Assembly: GCA_964577985.1 (NCBI GenBank)
Contig: CAZOAR010000022.1
Span: forward strand, 1-46,044
DNA: 46,044 nt
From: CAZOAR01 sp964577985
GTDB lineage: Bacteria > Gemmatimonadota > CAZMKB01 > CAZNLH01
Direction of reading: 5' to 3'
This document shows, piece by piece, positions 16,322 through 24,817 of this stretch; the first letter of the stretch is position 1, and each line of letters opens with the position of its first letter. Both the position numbers and the translations under genes were made by a program. The notes under the pieces are model-generated. The model made no database searches and was not told the origin of the DNA. It saw only the letters and a program-made list of their open reading frames with translations.

Positions 16322-18277
16322 TCAGATCCTGACCGCCGTCCTGTACCCCTCGTGGATGGCGTTCGACAACGACCTCGGCAGGACCGCATCACCCACGACG
16401 TAAAGCTCATCCACCGCGTAGTCCATCTCCGCCACGAGGGCGTTCCTCGACCTTCTCGGACCACCGAGTATCATCGTGTCTGCCTTGATTTCCCGCTCGC
16501 TTCCGTCCTTGTCGAGGAATCTCACGACAGCATTTCCCATGCTGGATATCTTCGCGCGTGAGAAACTCCTTATGTCGAACTCCCGCAGCCACGCCGCGTG
16601 ACGCCACCTGAACGTAGGGGCTACATCGATTCCCACGCCCCTTCCTTCCTCGATCACCGTGACCCTGCATCCTTTAGAGGCTGCGTATTCCGCCGCGACC
16701 AGTCCGAGTCGTTCGCCGACGATCACGACGACCTCCTCTCCAAGCTCTGCCACGTCTCCGAGGACGTCGAACGCGTTGAGGAGAGTTACATCGGGCGAAA
16801 TGGAGAAGGGGTGAGCCGCGAGTTCCGCGCCCGACGCTATCACGGCCACATCCGGTTCCAGCGTGTGAGCCTTTCGAGCGGTCATCTCGGTCTCCATCTC
16901 GACGGAGATCCCGAGCTTGTTTACCTGCACGTCATAGTAGCTGATGAGGTCGAGGAACTTGTTGCTCCCGGAAGGCTCTTTTGCAGCGTATCTGAGCTGT
17001 CCTCCGAGCCGGTCCTCCCGCTCGTAGATCGTAACGTCGTGGCCGCGTTTCGCCGCGGTGACGGCGCACTCCAGTCCCGCGGGCCCGCCGCCTATCACCA
17101 TAACCCGTTTCTTCGTCTTCGCGCGTGCTACATCGTATGATGGCTCTACCTCGTGGCCGAGACGGGGGTTGACGGTACAGATATACGGGAGGTTCCTGAA
17201 CATGCGGGCGAGGCAGACGAGCCCGCCGGTGCACGGCTTTATCTCCTCTATCCGGTCTTCTTCCACCTTGTGGATCAGCCTCGGATCGGCGAGCATCGGC
17301 CTGCAGACCTCCCAGAAGTCGAGCTTCCCATCTGAGAGCGCCTTTTCCGCGAGTACAGGATCACCGAAGCGGGGTCCGAAGGCGACCGGGATCCGGACCG
17401 CCTCCTTGGCGCGTTCCGATACATAGAGCCACTCGTCGGTGGCGACATCCCTGCCGAGCGCGCCTTTTCTGGACTCGTGCCATCCGATGACAATACTGAT
17501 GCAGTCGACTCCCGCGTCCTCCGCCATCTTCATATAGTCGAGGCACTCCTCGGGCGTGCTTCCGCCATATTCGTCCATCAACTCCAGCCCGTTGAGGCGA
17601 ATGATCATCGGTTTCGATCCGAGGACGTTTTTCATGGCCTGTATCAGCTCACGCATGAACCGGCCACGATTGGCGTGGGAGCCGCCATATTCATCCGTTC
17701 TTGTGTTGGTGAACTTCGAGAGGAAGTTCGACAGGAGATATCCCATGAAACTCGTCACCTCCACACCGTCGAAGCCCGCCTCGATGGAGCGTCTGGTGGC
17801 CTGTACATGGTCCTCTATACAGTTCTGGATTGCCTCCTTCGTCATTCTGCGGGGGGGGCGAAAGTGCTTCAGCGTCTGCGGTACCTCCGAGCTCTGGATG
17901 CAGTAGTCGAGATCGATACCGCCGTAGCGGCCGGCGTGGAGTATCTGCTGGATTGCTATGGCACCGTTCTGATGTATCAGGTCGGCTATCCGCCGGTACT
18001 GTGGGATGAACTTGTCGTCATAGATCGCCAGTTGTCTGTAGTAGGCCTTGCCTTCGCCCCTTGAGTCGGGATAAGCGCCCTGGTTGGTTATTATTCCCGC
18101 GCCCGTCTCTGCGACCACTTTCATCCTTGCGAACTCCCGCTCCGTCATGGTGCCGTCGCGATTGTTGAAGTTCGAGACCGAGCAGGCCGCGTACTTGATA
18201 CGGTTTGGCGATGTGAGATTTCCGATCCTTGTCTTCTCGAAGAGATGTGGGTATTTCTTTCTTCCGGGCTTTGTCAT
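16322..18277 (-). CDS. FadH-like NADH:flavin oxidoreductase (2,4-dienoyl-CoA reductase family)
   Basis: 651-aa cytoplasmic flavoenzyme: an old-yellow-enzyme TIM barrel (about 1-340; LTSPNRIKYAACS, ILHAGRYGG, GVEVTSFMGYLLSNFLS) joined to a GltD/thioredoxin-reductase-like FAD/NAD(P) module (GGGPAGLECAVTAAKRG at about 395, then IVGERLGLVAAEYAAS). This is the architecture of 2,4-dienoyl-CoA reductase and of anaerobic enoate, steroid and bile-acid reductases. Substrate: some conjugated enone or enoyl compound, unknown. The linker Fe-S site reads CTGGLVC, then C about 12 residues later before TVNPR; the second cysteine of the expected C-x2-C pair is Gly, so the [4Fe-4S] cluster may be incomplete or use another ligand. 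Single gene with its own promoter. Confidence 0.88.
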   Translation of the reverse strand: MTKPGRKKYPHLFEKTRIGNLTSPNRIKYAACSVSNFNNRDGTMTEREFARMKVVAETGAGIITNQGAYPDSRGEGKAYYRQLAIYDDKFIPQYRRIADLIHQNGAIAIQQILHAGRYGGIDLDYCIQSSEVPQTLKHFRPPRRMTKEAIQNCIEDHVQATRRSIEAGFDGVEVTSFMGYLLSNFLSKFTNTRTDEYGGSHANRGRFMRELIQAMKNVLGSKPMIIRLNGLELMDEYGGSTPEECLDYMKMAEDAGVDCISIVIGWHESRKGALGRDVATDEWLYVSERAKEAVRIPVAFGPRFGDPVLAEKALSDGKLDFWEVCRPMLADPRLIHKVEEDRIEEIKPCTGGLVCLARMFRNLPYICTVNPRLGHEVEPSYDVARAKTKKRVMVIGGGPAGLECAVTAAKRGHDVTIYEREDRLGGQLRYAAKEPSGSNKFLDLISYYDVQVNKLGISVEMETEMTARKAHTLEPDVAVIASGAELAAHPFSISPDVTLLNAFDVLGDVAELGEEVVVIVGERLGLVAAEYAASKGCRVTVIEEGRGVGIDVAPTFRWRHAAWLREFDIRSFSRAKISSMGNAVVRFLDKDGSEREIKADTMILGGPRRSRNALVAEMDYAVDELYVVGDAVLPRSLSNAIHEGYRTAVRI

Positions 18278-18311
18278 GTGGCCGTCCTCTCAGAATGGTT
18301 AGAGTGATGAT

Positions 18312-18340
18312 ATCATAGATGCGGCCCGCGGAGTTGTCAA
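18312..18340 (-). promoter_or_regulatory. Sigma70-type promoter of the FadH-like gene
   Basis: Minus strand TTGACA (18340-18335) and TATGAT (18317-18312) separated by 17 bases, about 30 bases before the transcript would reach the ATG at 18277. Strong consensus match. Confidence 0.65.
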
Positions 18341-18657
18341 GGAGAGATGAGTCCAGGAGCTTTCCCGGTTTTTCTTATGCATGGGGGCGTCGAGTGTCTC
18401 TCTCGCTTCAGAGACGCCTTCTTGACCCGTTTTAACCCTCGGGGTCACTCGCTGCGCAAAACTCGACCCGCGGCCTCAGGCAGTTGTTGCGCGTCCCTGC
18501 GGGGTCTTTCACTCTCGAGAAGACGGAGGCGAAAAAAGGCGATACTCCCACAAAAGAAGCACTTGACGCGGCGGACAATCGGATGCCGGAAAAACAGTTG
18601 TAACAAGTCCACTTGAGAACCGGAGAGACTCATGGGCAGGGATCTGGACGCCTTTCG
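18341..18657. other. Intergenic stretch without a recognised gene
   Basis: 317 bases between the FadH promoter and the 3' end of the ABC-F gene. A minus-strand frame (18445-18633) is open but has no ribosome-binding site or recognisable domain. GCGCAA and TTGCGC form a loose inverted repeat around 18454-18490. It may be the 3' tail of the ABC-F transcript or a dispersed repeat; I cannot assign a function. Confidence 0.3.
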
Positions 18658-20565
18658 CTATCCCCCGAGCCCGACCCACCGGTCGTACAATTCCTCGAGC
18701 TCCGCCTTGAGAGCCCTGTGCTTCGTGACGAGTTCCCGGGCCGCCTGGCCTTCCTTGTACAGGTCGGGGTCGGAGAGGGAGGTCTCGAGGTCTCGCAGCC
18801 TGGCCTCCGTCTCATGGATCGTTTTCTCGAGCTCCTCCAGCCGCCTGGCTTTCTTTCTCTCCTCCCGCACAGCGCTCCTGCGACGCTCCCGCTCGCGGAT
18901 AGCGGCTTCCTTATCCCTCTTCTCCGGAGGAGCTTCGGCCTCGGTAACGTGACCTTTTCCATTCGCCGCTTTTCTGGCGAGAAAATCCTCGTAATTGCCC
19001 GGATAGATCGTCAGCCTGCCGCCGTCGATCTTTACTATCTTCTTCGCCAGTTTGTTTATGAAGTAACGCTCGTGCGAGACAAACACGACGGTCCCCGTGA
19101 AACGCTCCAGCGCGTTGAGGAGGATCTCCTGCGATAATATGTCGAGGTGATTTGTGGGTTCGTCGAGGAGGAGGAGATTCGAAGGTGTCAGCAGCATCCT
19201 CGCGATGGCCAGCCGGCTTTTTTCTCCCCCGCTGAGGACCGAGACCTTCTTCTGGACGTCATCCCCCGAGAAGAGGAATGCCCCCAGCAGGTTGCGAACC
19301 TGCGCCCTGATGTCGAACGGCGCGGCGTTCTGGAGCTCGTCGAGGACGATGTTGTCCATACCCAGCGAGGCCGTAATATCCTGGTCCATGAAGTGGAAGT
19401 GGACGTTATGTCCGCGCCTTATGCTGCCTCGGTCATACGGCTCCGATCCGGCGAGCATTCTCATCAGCGTGGACTTGCCCGCACCATTCGGGCCGACCAG
19501 TCCGATACGGTCGCCGCGCTCTACGATCAGGTCGAGCTCCTTGAATACCTCATTCGCGCCATAAGACTTTCGGACGCCTTCCAGTTCCAGAACGATGCGG
19601 CCGCTCCTCGGCGGGTCCGGAAAGTGGAAGTGTATCTTCCTTGGTCGCGGGGGAACCTTGATTATCTCGATCTTCTCGAGCATCTTGGCTCTGCTCTGGG
19701 CCTGCGCAGCCCGGCGCTTGTCATAACGGAACTTGTTGATGAACATCTGCGTGCGCCTTATCTTCTCCTCCTGCCGTTTCGCCCTCGCCACGAGTTGCTC
19801 GTAGCGGGCCTCCTTCTCCACCCTGTATCCGGCATAGGAGGAGTGATAATCGGTGAGCGATCCATGCTCGACCTCTGTTATCCTGCTCGTGACGGTTTCG
19901 AGAAAATATCGGTCGTGAGATACGAGGATGATCGCACCAGGGTAGTCCTGGAGGTAATCCTCGAGCCAGTTTCTCGCCTCGAGATCGAGGTGATTTGTCG
20001 GTTCATCGAGGAGGAGCACAGACGGCCCGGAGAGCAGCAGCTTTGCCAGAAGAAGGCGCATCTGCCAGCCGCCGCTGAACTCCTCGACGGGCCTGTCCCG
20101 GTCCGATTGACTGAATCCGAGGCCCGCCAGGACCTCCCCGATCCTCGCCTCGATCTGATATCCCTCCAGTGTGACCATCTTGTCCTGGAGCCGGCCATAC
20201 TCGCCCAGCAGTCTCTCACTCTCCCGGGATCCCGGCTCTTCATCCGCGAGCAGTTCTTCGATCTCGCGTGTCCTCTCCTGGACATCCAGGGCCTCGGAGA
20301 AGACCGAGAGGACCTCGCTGTAGACTGTCCTGCCTTCAAGCTGGACCGGTTCCTGAGGCATCAGGCCGATGCGGGTGCGAGCCGGCACTATCACCTGGCC
20401 CTGGTCTGGAGCGATCTCACCCGTTATCATCTTCAGGAGCGTCGTCTTGCCTGAACCGTTCGCACCGACCAGCCCGACTCGATCGTTCTCCTTCGTCTGC
20501 CAGCTCACACCATCGAAGATGACCTGGCCGCCAAAGGTCAGATGTATGTTGTTGAGTCGTATCAT
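18658..20565 (-). CDS. ABC-F family ATPase (ribosome-associated type)
   Basis: 635-aa soluble protein with two ABC ATPase domains and no membrane domain, the ABC-F arrangement. Both nucleotide sites are intact: Walker A GANGSGKTTLLKM and GPNGAGKSTLMRM, signatures FSGGWQMRL and LSGGEKSRLAIAR, Walker B LLLDEPTNHLD twice. The linker between them (about 235-310) is charged and helical, as in the tRNA-interaction motif region. The last 90 residues or so are a charged coiled coil (ERERRRSAVREERKKARRL), as in Uup/YdiF-type members. ABC-F proteins act on the ribosome, easing translation of difficult sequences or giving antibiotic protection. This one looks like a housekeeping type, but resistance members cannot be excluded from sequence alone. 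Transcribed from 20700-20728. Confidence 0.92.
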   Translation of the reverse strand: MIRLNNIHLTFGGQVIFDGVSWQTKENDRVGLVGANGSGKTTLLKMITGEIAPDQGQVIVPARTRIGLMPQEPVQLEGRTVYSEVLSVFSEALDVQERTREIEELLADEEPGSRESERLLGEYGRLQDKMVTLEGYQIEARIGEVLAGLGFSQSDRDRPVEEFSGGWQMRLLLAKLLLSGPSVLLLDEPTNHLDLEARNWLEDYLQDYPGAIILVSHDRYFLETVTSRITEVEHGSLTDYHSSYAGYRVEKEARYEQLVARAKRQEEKIRRTQMFINKFRYDKRRAAQAQSRAKMLEKIEIIKVPPRPRKIHFHFPDPPRSGRIVLELEGVRKSYGANEVFKELDLIVERGDRIGLVGPNGAGKSTLMRMLAGSEPYDRGSIRRGHNVHFHFMDQDITASLGMDNIVLDELQNAAPFDIRAQVRNLLGAFLFSGDDVQKKVSVLSGGEKSRLAIARMLLTPSNLLLLDEPTNHLDILSQEILLNALERFTGTVVFVSHERYFINKLAKKIVKIDGGRLTIYPGNYEDFLARKAANGKGHVTEAEAPPEKRDKEAAIRERERRRSAVREERKKARRLEELEKTIHETEARLRDLETSLSDPDLYKEGQAARELVTKHRALKAELEELYDRWVGLGG

Positions 20566-20699
20566 GGTCTGGTCCCGTTCAACGGTTCTGTCCGTATCAC
20601 TTACTCTTATCCTCCAGGATCTGCCGTCGCGTCCGCCGGGATGAGCCCCGAGCCCGTATTCCGGGCGGCGATCTCGGGCAGTCGCGCATGGGTGGGGTG

Positions 20700-20728
20700 A
20701 TGATATCAGAAGGGGTGGGGGTTGTCAA
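20700..20728 (-). promoter_or_regulatory. Sigma70-type promoter of the ABC-F gene
   Basis: Minus strand TTGACA (20728-20723) and TATCAT (20705-20700) with a 17-base spacer. The leader before the ATG at 20565 would be about 130 bases, long enough for attenuation-type control, but I see no clear attenuator. Confidence 0.6.
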
Positions 20729-20789
20729 GCCGGTTTCGGCGCGGATGGAGATCCGGATCCACCTGCAGAGGGCCGCGCTCTCCATTGCC

Positions 20790-20805
20790 TGGCACAATGC
20801 TTGCT
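20790..20805 (+). promoter_or_regulatory. Sigma54-type (-24/-12) promoter upstream of fliW
   Basis: TGGCAC (20790-20795), five bases, then TTGCT (20801-20805). The invariant GG (20791-20792) and GC (20803-20804) are exactly 12 bases apart, as sigma54 (RpoN) promoters require. Transcription would begin near 20816, about 37 bases before the GTG at 20853. Sigma54 control is common for flagellar genes, which fits the FliW call. No enhancer-binding site was identified. Confidence 0.6.
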
Positions 20806-20852
20806 TTCTCACCAGGCACGAGATGTCGTCGATCCAGCCCGGGAGAGGAACC

Positions 20853-21305
20853 GTGAAGTACATAGAGTCCAGACGATTCGGGAGACTCACCATCGAGGAG
20901 GATTCGATAATCCTCTTTCCGGAGGGGTTGATCGGATTTGAGCCGCTCAGGCACTTCGCCATAGTCGGTGTCGAAGAGTATCTCCCGCTGCTGATACTCG
21001 CCTCGCTCGATGATACGGGCGCCTGCTTTCCCATCATCAGCCCATTTCCGATCTTTCCGGACTACGACCCGTTGAGCCTCGATCTCGACCTGGACGCGCT
21101 CCAGATCGAGAAGAGGGGAGATATCCAGTTGTACAGTCTGGTCACGCTTGTGGGCAGGCCACACCGTATGGTCGCCGATCTGCGCAATCCGATCGTGATC
21201 GACGTCAGGCAGACGCGGGGCAGGCATATAACGCTCGACAAGGGGAAGTATCTTCCCGAAACGCCCGTCGATCTTGGCTCCATAATGAGTCGCTCTATCA
21301 TCTGA
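20853..21305 (+). CDS. fliW: Flagellar assembly factor FliW
   Basis: 150-aa cytoplasmic protein of the FliW family, whose known members bind CsrA and release its block on flagellin translation, and also bind flagellin. The sequence follows the family from the start: KYIESRRFGRLTI, then the signature FPEGLIGFEPLRHFA, and the C-terminal part with NLRNPIVID-like DLRNPIVIDV. The usual length is about 130-150 residues. I start at GTG 20853, with GAGAGGAA 2-4 bases upstream and the sigma54 promoter at the right distance; longer frames back to 20688 add residues that do not look like FliW. No csrA or flagellar gene lies in the window, so it is an orphan here. Confidence 0.85.
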   Translation: MKYIESRRFGRLTIEEDSIILFPEGLIGFEPLRHFAIVGVEEYLPLLILASLDDTGACFPIISPFPIFPDYDPLSLDLDLDALQIEKRGDIQLYSLVTLVGRPHRMVADLRNPIVIDVRQTRGRHITLDKGKYLPETPVDLGSIMSRSII

Positions 21306-21474
21306 CAGACAGTGACAGCCACGTTCGCTTCCCCGACTGCTGAGCCCTGCATGGACAGGAACAGATATTGTGAGCCCCTGTCTACTTCGCAGTCTCTCCA
21401 CTTGTTTCAACCCGTTTCCAGGCTTATCTTAGGAGTGTATTGCTCTTATCGGATCGCATGATGGAGGTACTACA

Positions 21475-22374
21475 TTGAAGAAAGCATACAGACCACAGGG
21501 CGTTATCGAATTCAGCATCGGAGACGTGCACGCCTGGATACTCTCGGACGGTCTCTTCAGGCTCGATGGAGGGGCCATGTTCGGGGTGGTACCGAGGGTC
21601 CTGTGGGAGAAGAAGAATCCGCCCGACGCGGCGAACAGGATAATCATGGGCCTCAATATCCTCCTCGTGGACTGTGGGGGTGAACTGGTGCTGATCGACA
21701 CGGGTCTCGGCAGTAAGCACGATGAGAAGTTCAGAGAGATGTTCTCGATAGACCAGGGGCTGTCGCTCGACACCTCCCTCGCCGAGGCAGGATTCTCGCG
21801 GGAGGATATAACGATGGTGATAAATACCCACCTCCACTTCGATCACGCCGGAGGGAACACGATCATAGACCGTACCGGCAAGCTCATTCCCGCATTTCCA
21901 TCCGCGACTTATGTCGTCCAGGAGGGAGAATGGGAAGACGCCCGAAACGCGAATGAGAGGAACAGGAGAAGCTATATCGAAGACGACTTCGTGCCTCTCG
22001 AGGAGGCTGGTGTGCTCAGGCTTGTCACTGGAGAAACCGAACTCACGGAAGGCCTGCGAGTGATACCGACCCCGGGTCACACGAGCCACCACCAGTCCGT
22101 GCTGATCTCATCGCAGGGAGAGGCGGCCTTCTATCCGGGAGATCTCGTCCCGATGAGCGCACACGTCCCATATCCATACATCATGGGATACGACCTCTAT
22201 CCGATGGAGACGCTGCGGGTTAAGAAAGAGATCCTGCCGAGGGCGTTTGATGAGGGGTGGCTGCTCATCCTGGAGCACGATCCGGTGGTGAGACTGGGAA
22301 AGCTCGAAGAGGGGAGAGGTGGATTCGTGGCGCGCAGGCAGCAGCCCGGTGGGGGGGATCATGAGCAGGCGTAG
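21475..22374 (+). CDS. Metallo-beta-lactamase-fold hydrolase
   Basis: 299-aa cytoplasmic metallohydrolase. The zinc motif HLHFDHAGG (about 120) is intact, followed by the downstream His in TPGHTSHH and a later Asp in YPGDLVP, then ILEHDP near the C-terminus. This is the arrangement of MBL hydrolases similar to quorum-quenching lactonases (AttM/AiiA-like), but that activity is only a possibility. Starts at TTG 21475 with GGAGG 7 bases before it; no other start fits better. It reads towards pyrE, with paired hairpins between the two genes. Confidence 0.85.
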   Translation: MKKAYRPQGVIEFSIGDVHAWILSDGLFRLDGGAMFGVVPRVLWEKKNPPDAANRIIMGLNILLVDCGGELVLIDTGLGSKHDEKFREMFSIDQGLSLDTSLAEAGFSREDITMVINTHLHFDHAGGNTIIDRTGKLIPAFPSATYVVQEGEWEDARNANERNRRSYIEDDFVPLEEAGVLRLVTGETELTEGLRVIPTPGHTSHHQSVLISSQGEAAFYPGDLVPMSAHVPYPYIMGYDLYPMETLRVKKEILPRAFDEGWLLILEHDPVVRLGKLEEGRGGFVARRQQPGGGDHEQA

Positions 22375-22433
22375 TTGGCGTGGAGAGAGCACGGCAGGCA
22401 GTCGATCAACAATATGGTGCGCCCGCGATCGTT

Positions 22434-22471
22434 ATCCGGGATTGTGTTCCGGATTCTGCGGGCGAACGCAG
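22434..22471. terminator. Possible bidirectional terminator between convergent genes
   Basis: Two adjacent perfect hairpins: ATCCGG-N9-CCGGAT (22434-22454) and CTGCG-N6-CGCAG (22456-22471), located between the convergent MBL and pyrE genes. There is no U-run, so intrinsic termination is uncertain. Confidence 0.35.
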
Positions 22472-22483
22472 GCTCCGCCTCCA

Positions 22484-23059
22484 CTACCTGCCCTCCAGTA
22501 TCTCATCGATCTGAAAGAGTGCCTCGGCCGATAACCCTTCGGCTCTGAGTCTGTCGAGAGCACCCATCATTCGATCCACTATCAGGAAGACCTGGACGAC
22601 CTCACCGCCTTCCGCGCGAATGACGTCGATCGCCTCGAGCGCCGAAGCCCCCGTGCTTCCGACATCCTCCACAACGACGACCCTGTCCCCCGGTTTGAAA
22701 TTGCCCTCGATTCTTCTCTTCGTACCGTGGCCCTTCTGTGATTTTCGGACCACTATCGCCTGGATCGGCTCGCCCTTTTCCAGACTCCTCAGCGCGACGG
22801 CTATGGAGATCGGATCCGCGCCCATCGTCATCCCGCCTATCGAGTCGGGCCTCAAGTCGAGTTCCCTGATCCTGTCATGGATGAGCCTTCCGATCAGGAT
22901 CGCCCCCGCGGGGTCGAGCGTGGTCAGCCTGGCGTCGATATAGAAATCGCTCTTCTTCCCCGAGGAGAGTGTGAAGTCTCCGAACTTCACAGAGTTTTTC
23001 AGTATTATCGCCTTCAATGCTTGTCTGTCGTTCTGCCTGTCGCCGCCCATCGATTTCAT
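22484..23059 (-). CDS. pyrE: Orotate phosphoribosyltransferase
   Basis: 191-aa cytoplasmic enzyme of pyrimidine synthesis: orotate + PRPP to OMP + PPi. Family landmarks: FTLSSGKKSDFYIDAR (N-terminal substrate loop), GMTMGADPIS, RKSQKGHGTKRRIEG (catalytic Lys loop) and the PRPP motif VVVVEDVGSTGAS, where the usual TTG is STG. The ATG at 23059 has AAAGGAGAA immediately upstream and overlaps the stop of the DUF523 gene by 4 bases, so translation is coupled; an in-frame start at 23110 would have no such site. It is the last gene of the (-) operon. No other pyr genes are in the window. Confidence 0.92.
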   Translation of the reverse strand: MKSMGGDRQNDRQALKAIILKNSVKFGDFTLSSGKKSDFYIDARLTTLDPAGAILIGRLIHDRIRELDLRPDSIGGMTMGADPISIAVALRSLEKGEPIQAIVVRKSQKGHGTKRRIEGNFKPGDRVVVVEDVGSTGASALEAIDVIRAEGGEVVQVFLIVDRMMGALDRLRAEGLSAEALFQIDEILEGR

Positions 23060-23583
23060 TTCTCCTTTCCAGCCCGGGATTGTCCGGAATCGACGATATC
23101 GTCTTCGCACAGCAGTTCGATGCCATTCTCCGCCAGCAGGGCGGCCGCCACGCCCATTCCCTCTCTCGTCTCGCCGCTGAAGGTCCCGTCATGGATCAAC
23201 CTCGTCCCGCACGAAGGGCTCCTGCTCTTCAGTACGGCCTTCCTGGCCCCGCTCTTTCGCACCGCGTCGAGTGTCTTCCGGGCGCCGCTGATGAATCGGT
23301 CGGTCACGTCCACTCCGTTTCTGTCCACGACCCGGCCTCGGCCTCTGAGGATGTCATGGCCCGTGCATCCGTTCAATTCGGCCGCCGGGCGGGGTCTTTC
23401 GAGACCGCCGAATGTCTCGGGGCACACCGGGATCACGGTGTAGTCCTTCAGGTACCTGCGTACGTCCGGTGAGGGCTTCGATCCCCCGTCATATCGACAT
23501 TTGACGCCGAGAAGGCAGGCGCTGACGATGATTTCCTCTTTCCTCTCCCCGGGGTGGTCGTCGTTGCGATCGTTCTTTTTCAC
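23056..23583 (-). CDS. DUF523 family protein
   Basis: About 175-aa cytoplasmic protein of the DUF523 family. Conserved stretches are ACLLGVKCRYDGGSK, PVCPETFGGLERPRPAAEL, DVTDRFISGA and LKSRSPSCG. The several conserved cysteines (CLLGVxC, CPE, SPSCG) suggest metal or Fe-S binding. Activity of the family is not established to my knowledge. I start at GTG 23583, preceded by GGGAG at 8 bases; a longer frame to 23670 would overlap galK without a ribosome-binding site, and GTG 23598 is another possibility. It overlaps pyrE by 4 bases. Confidence 0.85.
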   Translation of the reverse strand: MKKNDRNDDHPGERKEEIIVSACLLGVKCRYDGGSKPSPDVRRYLKDYTVIPVCPETFGGLERPRPAAELNGCTGHDILRGRGRVVDRNGVDVTDRFISGARKTLDAVRKSGARKAVLKSRSPSCGTRLIHDGTFSGETREGMGVAAALLAENGIELLCEDDIVDSGQSRAGKEK

Positions 23584-23650
23584 TCTACTCTCTCCCACTC
23601 CTGCTGCATTGACTCGTTCGTGCTCAAAAGCGCAGAGGGATCGGATCGTC

Positions 23651-24808
23651 TCACAGCCATGCGGCATCAAGGCCGTCGGAGCTTACGCAGACTATTGCTT
23701 CGGTGTGTCGCCCGAATCTGTCGAGGAAGGACGCTGTGACGGCCTCCACCACGCTGTCGACCCTGGCCGGCTCACACAGGACCAGGAGGACTCCCCCGAA
23801 ACCGGCCCCCGTCAGTCTCGATCCATAGACGCCCTCCTGCTCGTTCGCGGTGGCGAAGAGGTGGTCGAGTTCCTCGCAGCTTACTTCGAAATCGTCCCTC
23901 AGACTCATGTGAGAGGCCTTGACCAGTTTCCCCAGTCCGCTGATATCCCCCGACTGAAGCGCATCAGCGGCTGCCTCGACCCTTGAGATCTCTCTCGCGA
24001 CGTGTCGGCAGCGCCTGAATAAGCACGGTTCCAGGACGTTCTCCAGCCAGGAGAGATCGGCCGGCGAGAGGTCCCTGAGCGAACGGATCTCCGGCCGTCC
24101 GATTTGTATCAGGAGCAGGGCACCCCGACATTCCTCCCGCCTCGTATTGTAGTCAGAGCCGACCAGTTCCCGTCTCACGCCCGAGTCGAAGAGGAGGATG
24201 GAGATCGCGTCATCATCGAAGTCCATATACCTGTGTGTCGTATCCCTGCAGTCGAGGAAGACGGCCTTTCCCTTCCTTCCCATTACCACCGCGAACTGGT
24301 CCATCACGCCGCACCTCATTCCCACGAAATCGGTTTCCACCCGGTGGCAGATCGTGACAATATCCTTGCTCGACAGGTCGAAGCCGCCGTGGTGGCTGAT
24401 CGATGAAAGAAACCCGACTTCCAGGGCGGCGGAACTTGCCAGCCCGGAACCCGTGGGGAGATCACCGTCGATCAGGAGGTCGATGCCCCGCGCGGAGAGT
24501 CCTTTTCCCGACACGTAATCAAGGATTCCCCCGGGGTATCGGAGCCATCCGTCCTGTTCATCCCCTTCCGTTATCCTCATCTCTCCGGACGTCGCTAGAG
24601 ACGAGGAGTAGAGCCTCACCAGGTCGTCATCGCGCGCACTCGAGAGGAAGAGTGCTTTCCGATCGATGGCCACGGGGAGGACATACCCCTGATTGCAATC
24701 GGTATAGCCCCCGATCAGGTTGATCCTTCCCGGAGCCTCGACCATGAGCTCGGGATCGTTCCCGTACAGCTCCCTGAAGCTGGCGATTGCCTCACGCGAA
24801 TCATTCAT
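23651..24808 (-). CDS. galK: Galactokinase-family (GHMP) sugar kinase
   Basis: 385-aa cytoplasmic GHMP kinase, closest in layout and length to galactokinase (ATP + galactose to galactose-1-phosphate). ATP loop: LPTGSGLASSAALEV. C-terminal GHMP motif: RLTGAGFGG. CGVMDQF carries the catalytic Asp. The N-terminal sugar-binding signature, GRxNLIGEHTDY in typical galactokinases, reads GRINLIGGYTDCN here: Glu34 and His35, which contact the sugar hydroxyls, are Gly and Tyr. The fold call is strong, but the sugar may not be galactose. No galT, galE or sugar transporter is nearby. It starts 9 bases after the M23 peptidase stop; ATG with no strong Shine-Dalgarno nearby. Confidence 0.85.
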   Translation of the reverse strand: MNDSREAIASFRELYGNDPELMVEAPGRINLIGGYTDCNQGYVLPVAIDRKALFLSSARDDDLVRLYSSSLATSGEMRITEGDEQDGWLRYPGGILDYVSGKGLSARGIDLLIDGDLPTGSGLASSAALEVGFLSSISHHGGFDLSSKDIVTICHRVETDFVGMRCGVMDQFAVVMGRKGKAVFLDCRDTTHRYMDFDDDAISILLFDSGVRRELVGSDYNTRREECRGALLLIQIGRPEIRSLRDLSPADLSWLENVLEPCLFRRCRHVAREISRVEAAADALQSGDISGLGKLVKASHMSLRDDFEVSCEELDHLFATANEQEGVYGSRLTGAGFGGVLLVLCEPARVDSVVEAVTASFLDRFGRHTEAIVCVSSDGLDAAWL

Positions 24809-24817
24809 GCGCGATCT

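Noticed and set aside
18445..18633. 62-codon minus-strand frame in the FadH/ABC-F gap
   Set aside because: No ribosome-binding site, no hydrophobic or domain pattern; probably intergenic.
19147..20454. 435-codon plus-strand open frame opposite the ABC-F gene
   Set aside because: Shadow of the ABC-F ATPase; contains no domain and no ribosome-binding site.
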